A stretch of DNA of 64,000 nt from Azospirillum sp. RU38E (GCF_900188385.1 NZ_FZOI01000004.1:186001-250000), one strand, 5' to 3'; counted from the first letter of the stretch, positions 37,654 through 47,691 are shown. The notes: generated from the letters alone by a model not told the origin. Translations and numbers: made by a program.

Positions 37654-38180
37654 GGCCGCAGATTCTCCAGCGCCTGCAACAATTCCTTCTCCGCCCGGGA
37701 GCGCGGTTCAGACCCGCCGGACGAAGCGGCGGGCGGCGGGGAGGCCGGGCGGGATGGCGGCGCCATATTCTGCGCTGCCGCTGCGGGGCGGGAAGCCGGG
37801 GGCGGTGCCGCCGTCAGCGGCGGCGGCGGGGATGGCTGCTGGGCAGCCTGACGCGCCCGGCCGGATGCCTGTTCCAACCGGTTGGCCAGCCCGTCGGCGG
37901 CCTGCACGATCAGTTCCATTTCTTCCTTCAGGCTGCGGGCGCGGGTGATCATGGCCGACAGGGCCTCCCCCGACTCCGACGCGGCCTTGCGCATCCCCTT
38001 TACCGAACTGTCGGCCTGGGCGGTGGCTTCGGCAAAGCCCTTCACCAGTTCCTCCAGCTCCGCCCGGCTTTCCTTGACGGCGGAAAGCTGTTTGTTCAGC
38101 CGCACGGCATAGATGATGGTGGCCACCAGCAGGCCGATGACGGCGATATCCAGCAGCAGGGACAACAGGCCGGGGATCAT
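37650..38180 (-). CDS. DUF6468 membrane-anchored protein of the flagellar operon
   Basis: This 176-aa protein has one N-terminal membrane segment (about 4-26) and a coiled coil (about 28-108, LNKQLSAVKESRAELEELV and onward). A Pro/Ala-rich disordered region (about 112-160) leads to a short conserved C-terminal helix, RAEKELLQALENLRP. It matches the DUF6468 family seen between fliM and motE in alphaproteobacteria. The 4-bp overlaps with both neighbours indicate tight translational coupling. The role is unknown. Confidence 0.82.
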   Translation of the reverse strand: MIPGLLSLLLDIAVIGLLVATIIYAVRLNKQLSAVKESRAELEELVKGFAEATAQADSSVKGMRKAASESGEALSAMITRARSLKEEMELIVQAADGLANRLEQASGRARQAAQQPSPPPPLTAAPPPASRPAAAAQNMAPPSRPASPPPAASSGGSEPRSRAEKELLQALENLRP

Positions 38181-39262
38181 GGCTGCGACTCCGGTTTCGG
38201 GGCCTCGCGGTCGATCCGCACGGCGATATTGCCACCCTTGCGGCCCATGCGGCCGAGGAACATCGGCACGTCACCGCAGCGCAGCTCAATCGTTTCGTCC
38301 GGTGCCACGTTCAACAGAACGCGGCTGCCGACACGCCAGGCCAGCACCTCGCTCAAGGGCAGCACGATTTCATCCAGGACAGCGGACAGGTGAACATCGG
38401 TCTGCCAAAGCTCCGAGGCCAAGTGGGTTTCCCAGATGCTATCACGGCCAAATTTCTCACCCATGAACATCTGGAGCAGCAATTCACGCACCGGCTCCAG
38501 CGTGGCATAGGGGATCAGCAGTTCCAGACGGCCGCCGCGATCTTCCATATCAATGCGCAGCTTCACCAGCACGGCGGCGTTGGCCTGGCGGGCGATGGTG
38601 GCAAAACGCGGGTTGGTTTCCAGCCGGTCGAACCGGAAGGTGACGGGCGACAGCGGATCGAAGGCGGCCGACAGGTCGGACAGCACCACATGCACCATCC
38701 GCTCCACCAGATTGCGTTCGATGGTGGTGTAGGGGCGGCCCTCGATACGCATGGCCGCCGTACCCCGGCGCCCCCCCAGCAGCACGTCCACGATGGAATA
38801 GATCAGGGCCGAGTCGATCACCATCAGGCCGTAATTGTCCCATTCCTCCGCCTTGAACACGGCCAGCATGGCCGGCAGCGGGATGGAGTTGAGATAATCA
38901 CCGAAACGTACGGAACTGATCTGGTCCAGCGACACTTCCACGTTATCGGACGTGAAGTTACGCAAGGATGTGGACATCATGCGGACAAGGCGGTCAAAGA
39001 CCACCTCCAGCATGGGCAGGCGTTCGTAATTGACCAGCGCCGAATTCACCAGCGCCATGACGCCGGTATTGTCGCCGTCGCCGGAACCGTCCTTGTCAAA
39101 GCCCAGCAGGCTGTCGATTTCGTCCTGGTTCAGAACGCGGGTGGCGCCACCGCCCCCGCCGCCACCCATTTCACCAAAGGCGTCGCCGGCCCCTTCATCG
39201 GCCATGGCCGCCCATTCGGCGGCCATCCGTTCTTCTTCGCTCAGCTCTTCAGGACCGGCCAT
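38177..39262 (-). CDS. fliM: Flagellar motor switch protein FliM
   Basis: This C-ring switch protein (361 aa) binds CheY-P and sets rotation direction. The N-terminal LNQDEIDSLLGF (44-55) is the CheY-binding peptide, here preceded by an extra ~40-residue acidic and Gly-rich segment. The middle domain has LPMLEVVFDRLVRMMS and FGDYLNSIPLPAMLAVFK. The C-terminal SpoA domain ends in GDVPMFLGRMGRKGGNIAVRI. It follows fliL by 18 bp and overlaps DUF6468 by 4 bp. Confidence 0.96.
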   Translation of the reverse strand: MAGPEELSEEERMAAEWAAMADEGAGDAFGEMGGGGGGGATRVLNQDEIDSLLGFDKDGSGDGDNTGVMALVNSALVNYERLPMLEVVFDRLVRMMSTSLRNFTSDNVEVSLDQISSVRFGDYLNSIPLPAMLAVFKAEEWDNYGLMVIDSALIYSIVDVLLGGRRGTAAMRIEGRPYTTIERNLVERMVHVVLSDLSAAFDPLSPVTFRFDRLETNPRFATIARQANAAVLVKLRIDMEDRGGRLELLIPYATLEPVRELLLQMFMGEKFGRDSIWETHLASELWQTDVHLSAVLDEIVLPLSEVLAWRVGSRVLLNVAPDETIELRCGDVPMFLGRMGRKGGNIAVRIDREAPKPESQP

Positions 39263-39280
39263 GGTTTCCCATCCCTTCCA

Positions 39281-39820
39281 TCATTGCTGAACCAGGAATT
39301 CACTGATCAACACGTCCTTCACCTTCACCGGGGCCACCGCCATATTGACCCGCAGCAGCAATTCTTCCCGCAGCCGGTACATGCCGGCCGAACCGCGCAG
39401 ATCGTCCATCCGCAATTCCCGCAGATAGACCTGGAACCCATCGGTGATGCGGGGCAAGGCCGTGGTCACGGCTGCCTGATCCTCCGGCCGCCCCACCTCC
39501 ACCGAAATGCCAAGCTTCAGCAAGGTGGCCCGGCGCTCCCCCGTATTGAGGTTCACCAGCATGTCGGGCACCGGTACATAGATCGGCGGGCCGTGATAGG
39601 GCGGCAGCTCCGGCTCGTGCTTCTCCTCCGCGTGCTCGCCCTCACCCTCGTGCTTCTTGCCCAGAAGCCCGTCCAGCATCCCGGTGAAAAAGGCGGCGGC
39701 ACCGCCGCCGACGATCAGCAGCAGCGGCAGCACAATGAACAGAACGATCTTCTTGCCGCTCAGCTTCTTGCGTTGCTGTTCATGTTCGGTCGAACCGCCA
39801 TCGGTTTCCATGGCCGTCAT
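39281..39820 (-). CDS. fliL: Flagellar basal-body protein FliL
   Basis: This inner-membrane protein (179 aa) is associated with the stator. It has a charged N-terminus, a membrane segment (about 24-46), an acidic His/Glu-rich linker, and a periplasmic domain (about 78-179) with VNLNTGERRATLLKLGISVEV and the C-terminal VKVKDVLISEFLVQ of the family. It is the first gene of the minus-strand flagellar operon, with its promoter presumably in the 39821-40135 gap. An alternative ATG lies at 39811. Confidence 0.94.
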   Translation of the reverse strand: MTAMETDGGSTEHEQQRKKLSGKKIVLFIVLPLLLIVGGGAAAFFTGMLDGLLGKKHEGEGEHAEEKHEPELPPYHGPPIYVPVPDMLVNLNTGERRATLLKLGISVEVGRPEDQAAVTTALPRITDGFQVYLRELRMDDLRGSAGMYRLREELLLRVNMAVAPVKVKDVLISEFLVQQ

Positions 39821-40135
39821 TTATGAACGCGCCTTCAATGCCATGTTCCGCCCACCTGGTTCCAGCAAACCAGCCCCCACCGGTTCTCCGATGAAAGCGC
39901 TGCTTCCACCTGATCCTAATCATGCGGTGGTTAACAAGCGCTTTCAACCGTTTCCACGGTTTTGCTAAAAAAGCCTGTGAGAATGGGGCCGCACGGATAC
40001 AGTCTTTCCGGCACCGAGGATCATTAACCGGCATCCATTTGGCGTTTTATGTCCGCATCCCGTCCGGCCCATGCCTTTCGCGGCCTTAACAGCCCCGATA
40101 ACCTGCCCGCCATCAACCAAGATGGAGTGCCGAAA
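39821..40135. promoter_or_regulatory. Divergent intergenic region upstream of fliL and the isochorismatase gene
   Basis: No gene is supported in these 315 bp. The stretch must contain the promoters of the flagellar operon (minus) and the hydrolase-regulator pair (plus). No sigma-54 or sigma-28 consensus could be identified with confidence. The frame of the hydrolase extends back to 40049, but the weak codon bias there and the good ribosome-binding site at 40136 argue that it is non-coding. Confidence 0.45.
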
Positions 40136-40714
40136 ATGTCCGCCCCTGAAACCGCCCTGCTAGTCATCGACGTACAGGAAAGTTTTCGTCAGCGCGCCTA
40201 CTGGCAAGAGGCAGAAGCGGAAGCCTTTTTTCCCCGCATCCAATCCCTGATCGATGGGGCCAAGGCCGCCGGCATCCCCATCGTACAGATTTTCCATGTT
40301 GATCCGGACGGCGTGTTTTCCAAGGCGTCCGGCTATGTGAAGCCGCTGTCGCCGGTCCAGATCACCCCTGACGCGGTGTTTGAAAAGACACGCCACAGCG
40401 CCCTGGTGGGCAGTGGCCTGGATGTCTGGCTGGTGGCCAACGGCATCCGCCGCGTCATCGTCAGCGGCATCCGGACGGAACAATGCTGTGAGACGACGAC
40501 CCGCCACGCCAGCGACCTGGGTTATGAGGTCGATTATGTGGCGGAAGCCACGCTGACCTTCGCCATGACCGACGCAGCAGGCCGCACCTGGTCAGCAGAT
40601 GAGATTAAGGCGCGGACGGCGCTGGTGCTGGCCGGTCGCTTTGCCACCATCACCAGCGTGGAGCAGGCCCTGGATCGGGCCCAGGCGGATAACACCGCGC
40701 GGGCGGCTGCCTGA
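40136..40714 (+). CDS. Isochorismatase-family cysteine hydrolase
   Basis: This cytoplasmic hydrolase (192 aa) of the isochorismatase/nicotinamidase superfamily has an intact catalytic triad: D12 in VIDVQESF, K84 in FEKTRHSAL and C117 in GIRTEQCCETT. The substrate is unknown; relatives hydrolyse nicotinamide, N-carbamoyl amides or isochorismate. The start at 40136 has GGAG 8 bp upstream. Its stop overlaps the next gene's ATG by 1 bp, so it is translated with a GlxA-type regulator, a pairing that suggests local control of this enzyme. Confidence 0.9.
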   Translation: MSAPETALLVIDVQESFRQRAYWQEAEAEAFFPRIQSLIDGAKAAGIPIVQIFHVDPDGVFSKASGYVKPLSPVQITPDAVFEKTRHSALVGSGLDVWLVANGIRRVIVSGIRTEQCCETTTRHASDLGYEVDYVAEATLTFAMTDAAGRTWSADEIKARTALVLAGRFATITSVEQALDRAQADNTARAAA

Positions 40715-41748
40715 TGGGTGCGGGGGCAGCACAGATGCGGACCATCGTCCCGGTTTATGTGGTGCTGCCCCCGCGCGCCCTGTTGCTGGATGTCGCCGGC
40801 CCGGCGGAGGTGCTGCGTCGGGCCGGCATGGAACAGGACAGGCTGGGTTTCGCCCTGCATTTCATCGGGCCGATGCCAGAGCTGGCCAGTTCCGTCGGAC
40901 TGATCCTGTCACACATCGCCCCCCTGCCCGACAGTTTGCCGGCCGATGCCATCATCATGCTGTCAGGCAATATCGACCCGTTGCCCGGTCAGGATGTGCA
41001 GGCCGACAACATGCACGAACAGGTGATCGTGGACTGGCTGCGCCGGACGGTCAGGCCCGACCATCTGCTGCTGTGCATCTGCGCGGGATCGGTCATCGCC
41101 GCCCGGGCCGGCTTGATGGATGGCCGGGCCTGCACCACCCACCACAGCGCCTATGAGGAATTGCGTCAGGCCAGCACCGCCGCCCGTGTGCAGGAAAATC
41201 GCCTGTTCGTTGAGGATGGCAATTGCTGGAGCAGTGCCGGCATTACCGCCGGCATTGACCTGGCCCTGCATTTCGTGGCGCGGCGCTGCGGGCCCGGTGT
41301 GGCTGCCGCCGTCGCCCGTTATCTGGTGGTCTATATGCGCCGGGCCGGGGCGGACCCACAGCTTTCGCCCTGGATGGAAGGGCGCAACCACCTGCACCCG
41401 GCCATTCACCGGGTGCAGGATGCCATTGCCGCCGACCCGGCGCGGGACTGGACCCTGGGCGATCTCGCCCGCATCGCCTATGCCAGCCCGCGCCACCTGT
41501 CGCGCCTGTTCAATGAACAGGCGGGCATGAGCGTGCCGGATTACATCAACCGGCTGCGCGTCGCCCTGGCCCGCCAGTTGCTGGAAAATTCCCGCCTGGA
41601 TATGGAAACCGTGGCAGAAAGGGCCGGATTCACCTCAGCCCGGCAGTTGCGCCGGGCCTGGGGGCGGCTGCACCCCACCCCGCCCAGCGCGGCCCGCGGC
41701 CTTCCTGCCGGGAAAGAAAATGTCGTGATTCCGTCTGTCGGACAATAA
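40714..41748 (+). CDS. GlxA-family AraC-type transcriptional regulator
   Basis: This 344-aa regulator has an N-terminal DJ-1/PfpI-like domain (about 10-185) with the elbow LLCICAGSVIAARAGL, and a C-terminal AraC DNA-binding domain (about 220-325). The two helix-turn-helix units of the latter include LGDLARIAYASPRHLSRLFNE and METVAERAGFTSARQLRRAW. The architecture is that of FtrA/GlxA regulators, which sense an unknown small molecule. It is coupled to the isochorismatase-like hydrolase by a TGATG overlap. Met8 (40735) is an alternative start. Confidence 0.92.
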   Translation: MGAGAAQMRTIVPVYVVLPPRALLLDVAGPAEVLRRAGMEQDRLGFALHFIGPMPELASSVGLILSHIAPLPDSLPADAIIMLSGNIDPLPGQDVQADNMHEQVIVDWLRRTVRPDHLLLCICAGSVIAARAGLMDGRACTTHHSAYEELRQASTAARVQENRLFVEDGNCWSSAGITAGIDLALHFVARRCGPGVAAAVARYLVVYMRRAGADPQLSPWMEGRNHLHPAIHRVQDAIAADPARDWTLGDLARIAYASPRHLSRLFNEQAGMSVPDYINRLRVALARQLLENSRLDMETVAERAGFTSARQLRRAWGRLHPTPPSAARGLPAGKENVVIPSVGQ

Positions 41749-41857
41749 TGCTGCGACGCAGCTTAACCGGACTTCCTTTTGATGTTAACCTGCCTATCCG
41801 GGGTTGCGGGGGGCCACCAACGGGCCGCCGCTATAATGGGCTGGGAGACAGGGCCGT

Positions 41858-44800
41858 ATGGGTATCCATGTCGCGTTAAATCATAAAACCGTCTATCGCT
41901 ATGACCGCCCCATCACGCTGGGGCCGCAGGTGGTGCGGCTGCGGCCGGCACCCCATTGCCGGACGCCGATTCTCTCCTACTCGTTGAAGGTTACGCCAAA
42001 GCAGCATTTCCTCAACTGGCAGCAGGACCCGCAGAGCAACTGGCTGGCCCGCTTCGTCTTCCCCGAAAAGACCACCGAATTCACGCTGGAAGTGGATCTG
42101 GTGGCCGACATGGCCTCCATCAATCCGCTGGATTTCTTCCTGGAACCGGCGGCGGAAAAATTCCCCTTCACCTATGAAGCCGCACTCGCCAAAGACCTGA
42201 AACCGTTTCTGGAGGCTGAAACGCCCGGCCCCCTGCTGACCGAACTGCTGGCCAGCATCGATCGGACGGAAAAGGGCACGGTCGGTTTCCTGGCCGATGT
42301 GAATATTCGGCTGCAACAGGCCATCGGTTATGTCATCCGGCTGGAGCCGGGGGTGCAGGGCTGTGAGGAGACGCTGGAAAAGCGCACCGGTTCCTGCCGC
42401 GACAGCGCCTGGCTGCTGGTGCAGCTGCTGCGCAATCTGGGGCTGGCCGCACGTTTTGTCTCCGGCTACCTGATCCAGCTGGTGGCCGATCAGAAGCCGC
42501 TGGAAGGGCCGGAAGGACCGATCGCCGATTTCACCGACCTGCACGCCTGGTGCGAAGTGTACCTGCCCGGTGCCGGCTGGATCGGGCTGGACCCGACCTC
42601 GGGCCTGTTCGCCGGTGAAGGCCATATCCCTGTCGCCTGCACGCCCGACCCGTTCAGCGCTGCGCCGATCACGGGGGCGCTGGAAATGTGCGAGGTGGAA
42701 TTTGACCACCAGATGTCGGTAACACGCATCGCCGAACAGCCGCGCACCACCAAACCCTATTGGCCCGAACAATGGGCAGCGATTGAGGCATTGGGCCATC
42801 AGGTCGACCGGGAAATCCAGGAAGGCGATATCCGCCTGACCATGGGCGGTGAGCCGACCTTCATTTCCATCGACGATATGGACGGGGCGGAATGGAACAC
42901 CGCCGCCATGGGGCCGACCAAGCGGCTTTTGTCCGGCGACCTGATCCGCCGGCTGAAAAACCGTTTCGCCCCCGGCGGTCTGCTGCATTTCGGCCAGGGC
43001 AAATGGTATCCTGGCGAAAGCCTGCCGCGCTGGGCGCTTCAGCTTTATTGGCGCCGCGACGGGGATGCGCTGTGGGCGCATGATGAATATCAGGCCGATG
43101 AGCGCAAGGATTATGGTTTCGTCCAGGAAGATGCTGAGCGCTACATCCGCGCCCTGGCAACCCGCCTGGGCATCCCGCCGGAATATGCCCGCGCCGCCTT
43201 TGAAGACCCCTGGTACTATATCCAGAAGGAACGCAAGCTCCCCCTCAATGTCGACCCGTTCGACGCCAAGCTGGAAGATGAGGAGGAGCGGGCAAGGCTG
43301 GCCCGCGTCTTCGAACGCGGGCTGGATAAGCCCATCGGCTTTGCCCTGCCGCTGAACCGGCGGCATGAGGCGACGGGGCCGGTCTGGCTGTCCAGCGGCT
43401 GGCCGCTGCGCAGCGACCGGCTGCTGCTGGCGCCGGGTGACAGCCCCGTGGGCTATCGCCTGCCGCTGGGCAGCCTGCCTTGGGTGGACGAGAAGGACTA
43501 TCCCTGGTCTTACGAGCAAGACCCGTTCGATACGCGCCAGCCCTTGCCCGCCTATCAGGAACTGGCGCAGCAGGCCGCCGAACTGAAGGGCCAGACGGAA
43601 CCGGTGGAACGCCGCCGCCGGATGGCCGATGTGCGCGAGGAGGTGCCGGATCGTGGCCAATCCGCCTGGTGGATCGTGCGCACCGCCCTGTGTGTGGAGC
43701 CGCGCGATGGCAGGCTCTATATCTTCCTGCCCCCCACCTCGCATCTGGAGGATTGGCTGGAACTGATCGCCGCGATTGAGGCGACCTGCGTGGAAGTGGA
43801 TATGCCGGTGGTGCTGGAGGGTTATTCCCCGCCGCGCGACCCGCGCCTGAATTCCATCGCCGTCACCCCCGATCCCGGCGTGATCGAGGTGAATATCCAT
43901 CCCGCTTCCACCTGGGAAGAACTGGTCCGCAACACCACGGACCTGTACGAGGATGCACGGCAGAGCCGGCTGGCGACGGAGAAATTCGCACTGGATGGCC
44001 GGCATGTCGGCACCGGGGGCGGCAACCATATCGTGGTCGGCGGGGCCACTCCGGCGGACAGCCCGTTCCTGCGGCGGCCGGATGTGCTGCGCTCGCTGCT
44101 GACCTATTGGCAGAACCATCCGGCCTTGTCCTTCCTGTTCTCCGGCATGTTCATCGGGCCGACCAGCCAGCATCCGCGCGTGGATGAGGCGCGGCATGAC
44201 AGCCTGTATGAGCTGGAAATCGCCTTCAAAATCCTGGACGAGGCGGGGCCGGGTGCGCCGCCCTGGCTGGTGGACCGGGCGCTGCGTCACCTGCTGGTGG
44301 ATGTGCAGGGCAATACCCATCGCAGTGAATTCTGCATCGACAAGCTCTACAGCCCCGACAGTTCCAGCGGCCGGCTGGGCCTGCTGGAACTGCGCAGCTT
44401 TGAGATGCCGCCCCATGCGCAGATGAGCCTGTTGCAGCAATTGCTGCTGCGCAGCCTGATCGCCTGGTTCTGGCGTCAGCCTTATCGCGCCCGGCTGGTG
44501 CGCTGGGGCACCAAGCTGCATGAACGCTTCATGTTGCCGCATTTCGTGGCGCAGGACATCGCCGATGTGGTGGCCGATCTGCGCCATGCCGGCTATGGCT
44601 TCCAGGAAGATTGGTTCAAGCCGCACCTGAATTTCCGCTTCCCCACCCTGGGCACGATAACCCAGCGCGATGTGACGCTGGAGCTGCGCAGCGCGCTGGA
44701 GCCCTGGCATGTGCTGGGGGAGGAACCGGGCGGCGGCGGCACGGTGCGCTTTGTCGACAGTTCGCTGGAACGGGTGCAGGTGCGCCTGACCGGCGCCACC

Positions 44801-45178
44801 GACGACCGTTTCATCATTGCCTGCAACGGTCGCAAGGTGCCGCTGGCCGCCACGGGGGTGGAAGGGGAATATGTGGCCGGCGTGCGGTACCGGGCCTGGC
44901 AGCCGCCAAACTGCCTGCATCCCACCATTCCCGTGCATACACCGCTGGTGTTTGACATTCTGGATAGCTGGACGGGACGTTCCATCGGTGGCTGTACTTA
45001 TCACGTCGCCCATCCGGGCGGGCGGAACTTCACCACCTTCCCCGTCAACGCCAACGAGGCGGAAGGGCGGAGGCTGGCGCGTTTCTTCCCGTTCGGGCAT
45101 ACACCTGGGCCGATGCCGCCCCCGGCGGAGATCAAGAATCTGGAATTCCCTTTGACCCTCGACCTGCGCCTTGGCTGA
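41858..45178 (+). CDS. Transglutaminase-like / DUF2126 fusion protein
   Basis: This 1106-aa protein combines an N-terminal transglutaminase-like domain (about 1-280) with a DUF2126 domain (about 300-1100). The papain-like triad is visible as C180 (GSCRDSAW), H229 (LHAWCEVYLP) and D245 (GLDPTSG). The DUF2126 part has conserved blocks such as LTMGGEPTFIS, GLLHFGQGKWYPGE and GTGGGNHIVVGG, and resembles glutamine-synthetase-like amidoligase folds. It is the first gene of a cluster with a permuted ATP-grasp/alpha-E protein and a second transglutaminase. This association is predicted in the literature on ATP-grasp amidoligases to make or process an unknown peptide. It starts 109 bp after the GlxA-type gene. 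Confidence 0.88.
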   Translation: MGIHVALNHKTVYRYDRPITLGPQVVRLRPAPHCRTPILSYSLKVTPKQHFLNWQQDPQSNWLARFVFPEKTTEFTLEVDLVADMASINPLDFFLEPAAEKFPFTYEAALAKDLKPFLEAETPGPLLTELLASIDRTEKGTVGFLADVNIRLQQAIGYVIRLEPGVQGCEETLEKRTGSCRDSAWLLVQLLRNLGLAARFVSGYLIQLVADQKPLEGPEGPIADFTDLHAWCEVYLPGAGWIGLDPTSGLFAGEGHIPVACTPDPFSAAPITGALEMCEVEFDHQMSVTRIAEQPRTTKPYWPEQWAAIEALGHQVDREIQEGDIRLTMGGEPTFISIDDMDGAEWNTAAMGPTKRLLSGDLIRRLKNRFAPGGLLHFGQGKWYPGESLPRWALQLYWRRDGDALWAHDEYQADERKDYGFVQEDAERYIRALATRLGIPPEYARAAFEDPWYYIQKERKLPLNVDPFDAKLEDEEERARLARVFERGLDKPIGFALPLNRRHEATGPVWLSSGWPLRSDRLLLAPGDSPVGYRLPLGSLPWVDEKDYPWSYEQDPFDTRQPLPAYQELAQQAAELKGQTEPVERRRRMADVREEVPDRGQSAWWIVRTALCVEPRDGRLYIFLPPTSHLEDWLELIAAIEATCVEVDMPVVLEGYSPPRDPRLNSIAVTPDPGVIEVNIHPASTWEELVRNTTDLYEDARQSRLATEKFALDGRHVGTGGGNHIVVGGATPADSPFLRRPDVLRSLLTYWQNHPALSFLFSGMFIGPTSQHPRVDEARHDSLYELEIAFKILDEAGPGAPPWLVDRALRHLLVDVQGNTHRSEFCIDKLYSPDSSSGRLGLLELRSFEMPPHAQMSLLQQLLLRSLIAWFWRQPYRARLVRWGTKLHERFMLPHFVAQDIADVVADLRHAGYGFQEDWFKPHLNFRFPTLGTITQRDVTLELRSALEPWHVLGEEPGGGGTVRFVDSSLERVQVRLTGATDDRFIIACNGRKVPLAATGVEGEYVAGVRYRAWQPPNCLHPTIPVHTPLVFDILDSWTGRSIGGCTYHVAHPGGRNFTTFPVNANEAEGRRLARFFPFGHTPGPMPPPAEIKNLEFPLTLDLRLG

Positions 45179-47669
45179 ACCCGCTCTTTCCCTCCCCCCC
45201 TGCCCTGCCGATGCCTGGGACGAAATGGTCACAGGCAAAGGCCGCGTGCGCCCGCACTGGCAGGGCTTCTTTTCCAGCGGGGAGGCGGAAGCCGGCGCGA
45301 TGGAAGAAAGCTGGGACGCCGCCCGCCGGCTGCTGTTCCAGAACGGTGTGACATACCATGCGTATGCCGACCCGCAGGGGGTGGAACGGCCCTGGCCGCT
45401 GGACCCCGTCCCCCTGCTGCTGCCCGCCACGGAATGGCAGGCGATCGCCAGCGGGCTGCGCCAGCGCGCCCGGCTGTTGGACCGGGTTTTCTGTGACCTG
45501 TATGGCAGCCAGAACCTGATCCGGGATGGCGTGCTGCCGCCGGGGCTGGTGATGGGCGATCCGGGCTTCCTGCGGCCCTGCCATGGGTTGCAGGTTCAAC
45601 CTGCCGCCCGGCTGACTCTGTTTGCCGCCGATCTGGTGCGCGACAGCGGCGGCATCTGGCGGGTGCTGGCCAGCCGCACGCAAAACCCCACCGGCACCGG
45701 CTATGCGCTGGAAAACCGCGTGGTGTTGAGCCAGACGCTGGCGGAGTCGTTCCGCAACTGCAATGTTGAGCGCCTGTCGCCCTTCTTCGAACAGCTGCGC
45801 CAGACCCTGGCCAGTCTGGCCCCGCGCCCCTCGGGGCCGGATGGCAGCCCGCGCATGGTGCTGCTGACCCCTGGCCCCTTCAACGAGGCCTATTTCGAAC
45901 ATGCCTATCTGGCCCGCCATCTGGGCCTGCTACTGGTGGAAGGCGCGGACCTCATGGTCCGCGACCAGTGCGTTTATCTGAAAACCCTCGGCGGGCTGGA
46001 ACGGATCGACGTCATCCTGCGCCGGGTGGATGATGATTTCTGCGACCCGCTGGAATTGCGGCCCGACAGTGCGCTGGGCGTGCCCGGGCTGCTGCAGGCG
46101 GTTCGTTCCGGTAACGTGACGGTCTGCAATGCCGTCGGTGCCGGGGTGACGGACAGTGTGGCCCTGCTGCCCTGGATGGGCCGGCTCAGCGACTATCTGC
46201 TGGGGGAAGCGCCCTTGCTGGCCGATGTGCCCACCCTGTGGGGGGGTGATCTGCAACAGCGGGCGAGCATGTTCAGCCGGCTGGATCAGCTGGTCTTCCG
46301 CCCGGCCTTTTCCAATCTGGGCCACACGCCCATTCATCCGGCCAGCCTGGATACGGCGGCCCGCGCCGATCTGATCAACCGCCTCCGCCGCCGACCGCAG
46401 GATTGGGTGGCGCAGGAGGCGGTGGCCCCCAGCACTGCCCCCGTCTGGCGTGATGGCCGGATGGAGGCGCGGCCGCTGGTGCTGCGCGCCTTTGCCTGCG
46501 CCACGCCGGATGGTGACTGGATGGTGATGCCGGGCGGGCTGGCCCGGATCAGCGCCGATGATCGGTACCCGACCGTGTCGCTGCAGCAGGGCGCCGGGGC
46601 CAAGGATGTCTGGGTGGTGGGCAGCGGGCTGGCGACACAGCCGCGCCGCAGCCGCGCTGCCGCCCCGGATGGTGCCGGCGATACCGGCCCGCATGGCGGC
46701 GATCTGCCCAGCCGCGCCGCCGACCATCTGTTCTGGGTCGGACGTTATGCGGAGCGGGCCGACAGCGCCGTGCGCATCCTGCGCGCCGCCGCCCGCCGCC
46801 TGTCCGACGATGCCCATCCGGGCGCGGATGAAGAACTGGTGCCGCTGCTGCGGCTGATGGGCTGGGTCGGCATGATCCCGCCGGTCATCGCCGCCTCACC
46901 GGCCGCCGATGCGGTGCGGGCCATGCGGCAATCGCTGGAAATCATTGCCGATCCTGCCAATCCGGGGGGCTTACGGGCGCATATGGACCGGTTGCGTCGC
47001 TCCGTCCTGTGCGTACGTGACCGGTTGCCGGCCGATGTCAGCCGGCTGCTGGTGGTGCTGGACCAGCGGGCCAGCGCGCCCCTGCGCAGCGACCCGGCAG
47101 CAGTGCAGCTGCGGCTGGACGAAATCGCGCCCCTGCTGGCCGCCCTGGTGGGGCTGGAACTGGATGGCATGTCGCGCGGCCCGGCCTGGCGCTTCCTGGT
47201 GCTGGGGCGGCGGCTGGAACGCGCCATCGGAATTGTCGGCGCCCTGCAGGGCAGCGGGGTGGCCGCCGGCACGGTGGATATCGGGGCCGCCCTGTCGGTT
47301 CTGCTGGAACTGGGGGCCGCCCATGCCGCCTATCGGGAACGCCACCCAATCGGCATCCGGCGGGAAGCGGTGCTGTCGCTGCTGCTGGCCGATCTGGAAC
47401 ATCCGCGTTCGCTGGCCTTCCAGATCCAGACGGTGGAGCGGCAATTGGCCAAGCTGCCCGGGGTGGAGGGCGATGGCAGCAATGTGAGCCCCACCCACCT
47501 GGCGCTCTCTCTGCTTTCCACCGCCACGCAACTGGTGCGCGACCCGCAGCCGGCCCGCGATGCCGGGGCGCTTTTCGATCTGACGGAGCGGCTGGGCCGC
47601 ATTCTGCCGGAAATCTCCAACCTGCTCAGCCAGGCCTATTTCAGCCATGTTTTCGCCCGCACCACTTGA
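45171..47669 (+). CDS. Circularly permuted ATP-grasp / alpha-E fusion protein
   Basis: This 832-aa fusion has a circularly permuted ATP-grasp domain (about 20-490), with VFCDLYGSQNLIRDGVLPP, LLTPGPFNEAYFEHAYLAR and LPSRAADHLFWVGRYAERAD marking the boundary to the alpha-E helical domain (about 515-830). ATP-grasp enzymes form amide or peptide bonds; the permuted type is predicted to act on peptides, but its substrate is unknown. In many bacteria the two domains are separate genes. Translation starts at a TTG overlapping the DUF2126 stop by 8 bp, showing tight coupling. Confidence 0.88.
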   Translation: MAEPALSLPPCPADAWDEMVTGKGRVRPHWQGFFSSGEAEAGAMEESWDAARRLLFQNGVTYHAYADPQGVERPWPLDPVPLLLPATEWQAIASGLRQRARLLDRVFCDLYGSQNLIRDGVLPPGLVMGDPGFLRPCHGLQVQPAARLTLFAADLVRDSGGIWRVLASRTQNPTGTGYALENRVVLSQTLAESFRNCNVERLSPFFEQLRQTLASLAPRPSGPDGSPRMVLLTPGPFNEAYFEHAYLARHLGLLLVEGADLMVRDQCVYLKTLGGLERIDVILRRVDDDFCDPLELRPDSALGVPGLLQAVRSGNVTVCNAVGAGVTDSVALLPWMGRLSDYLLGEAPLLADVPTLWGGDLQQRASMFSRLDQLVFRPAFSNLGHTPIHPASLDTAARADLINRLRRRPQDWVAQEAVAPSTAPVWRDGRMEARPLVLRAFACATPDGDWMVMPGGLARISADDRYPTVSLQQGAGAKDVWVVGSGLATQPRRSRAAAPDGAGDTGPHGGDLPSRAADHLFWVGRYAERADSAVRILRAAARRLSDDAHPGADEELVPLLRLMGWVGMIPPVIAASPAADAVRAMRQSLEIIADPANPGGLRAHMDRLRRSVLCVRDRLPADVSRLLVVLDQRASAPLRSDPAAVQLRLDEIAPLLAALVGLELDGMSRGPAWRFLVLGRRLERAIGIVGALQGSGVAAGTVDIGAALSVLLELGAAHAAYRERHPIGIRREAVLSLLLADLEHPRSLAFQIQTVERQLAKLPGVEGDGSNVSPTHLALSLLSTATQLVRDPQPARDAGALFDLTERLGRILPEISNLLSQAYFSHVFARTT

Positions 47670-47691
47670 GGGGGAGCGGCCGGCGGGCGCC

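Noticed and set aside
41876-45430. 1184-aa minus-strand open frame
   Set aside because: It is antisense to the DUF2126 gene; low-complexity composition, no motifs.
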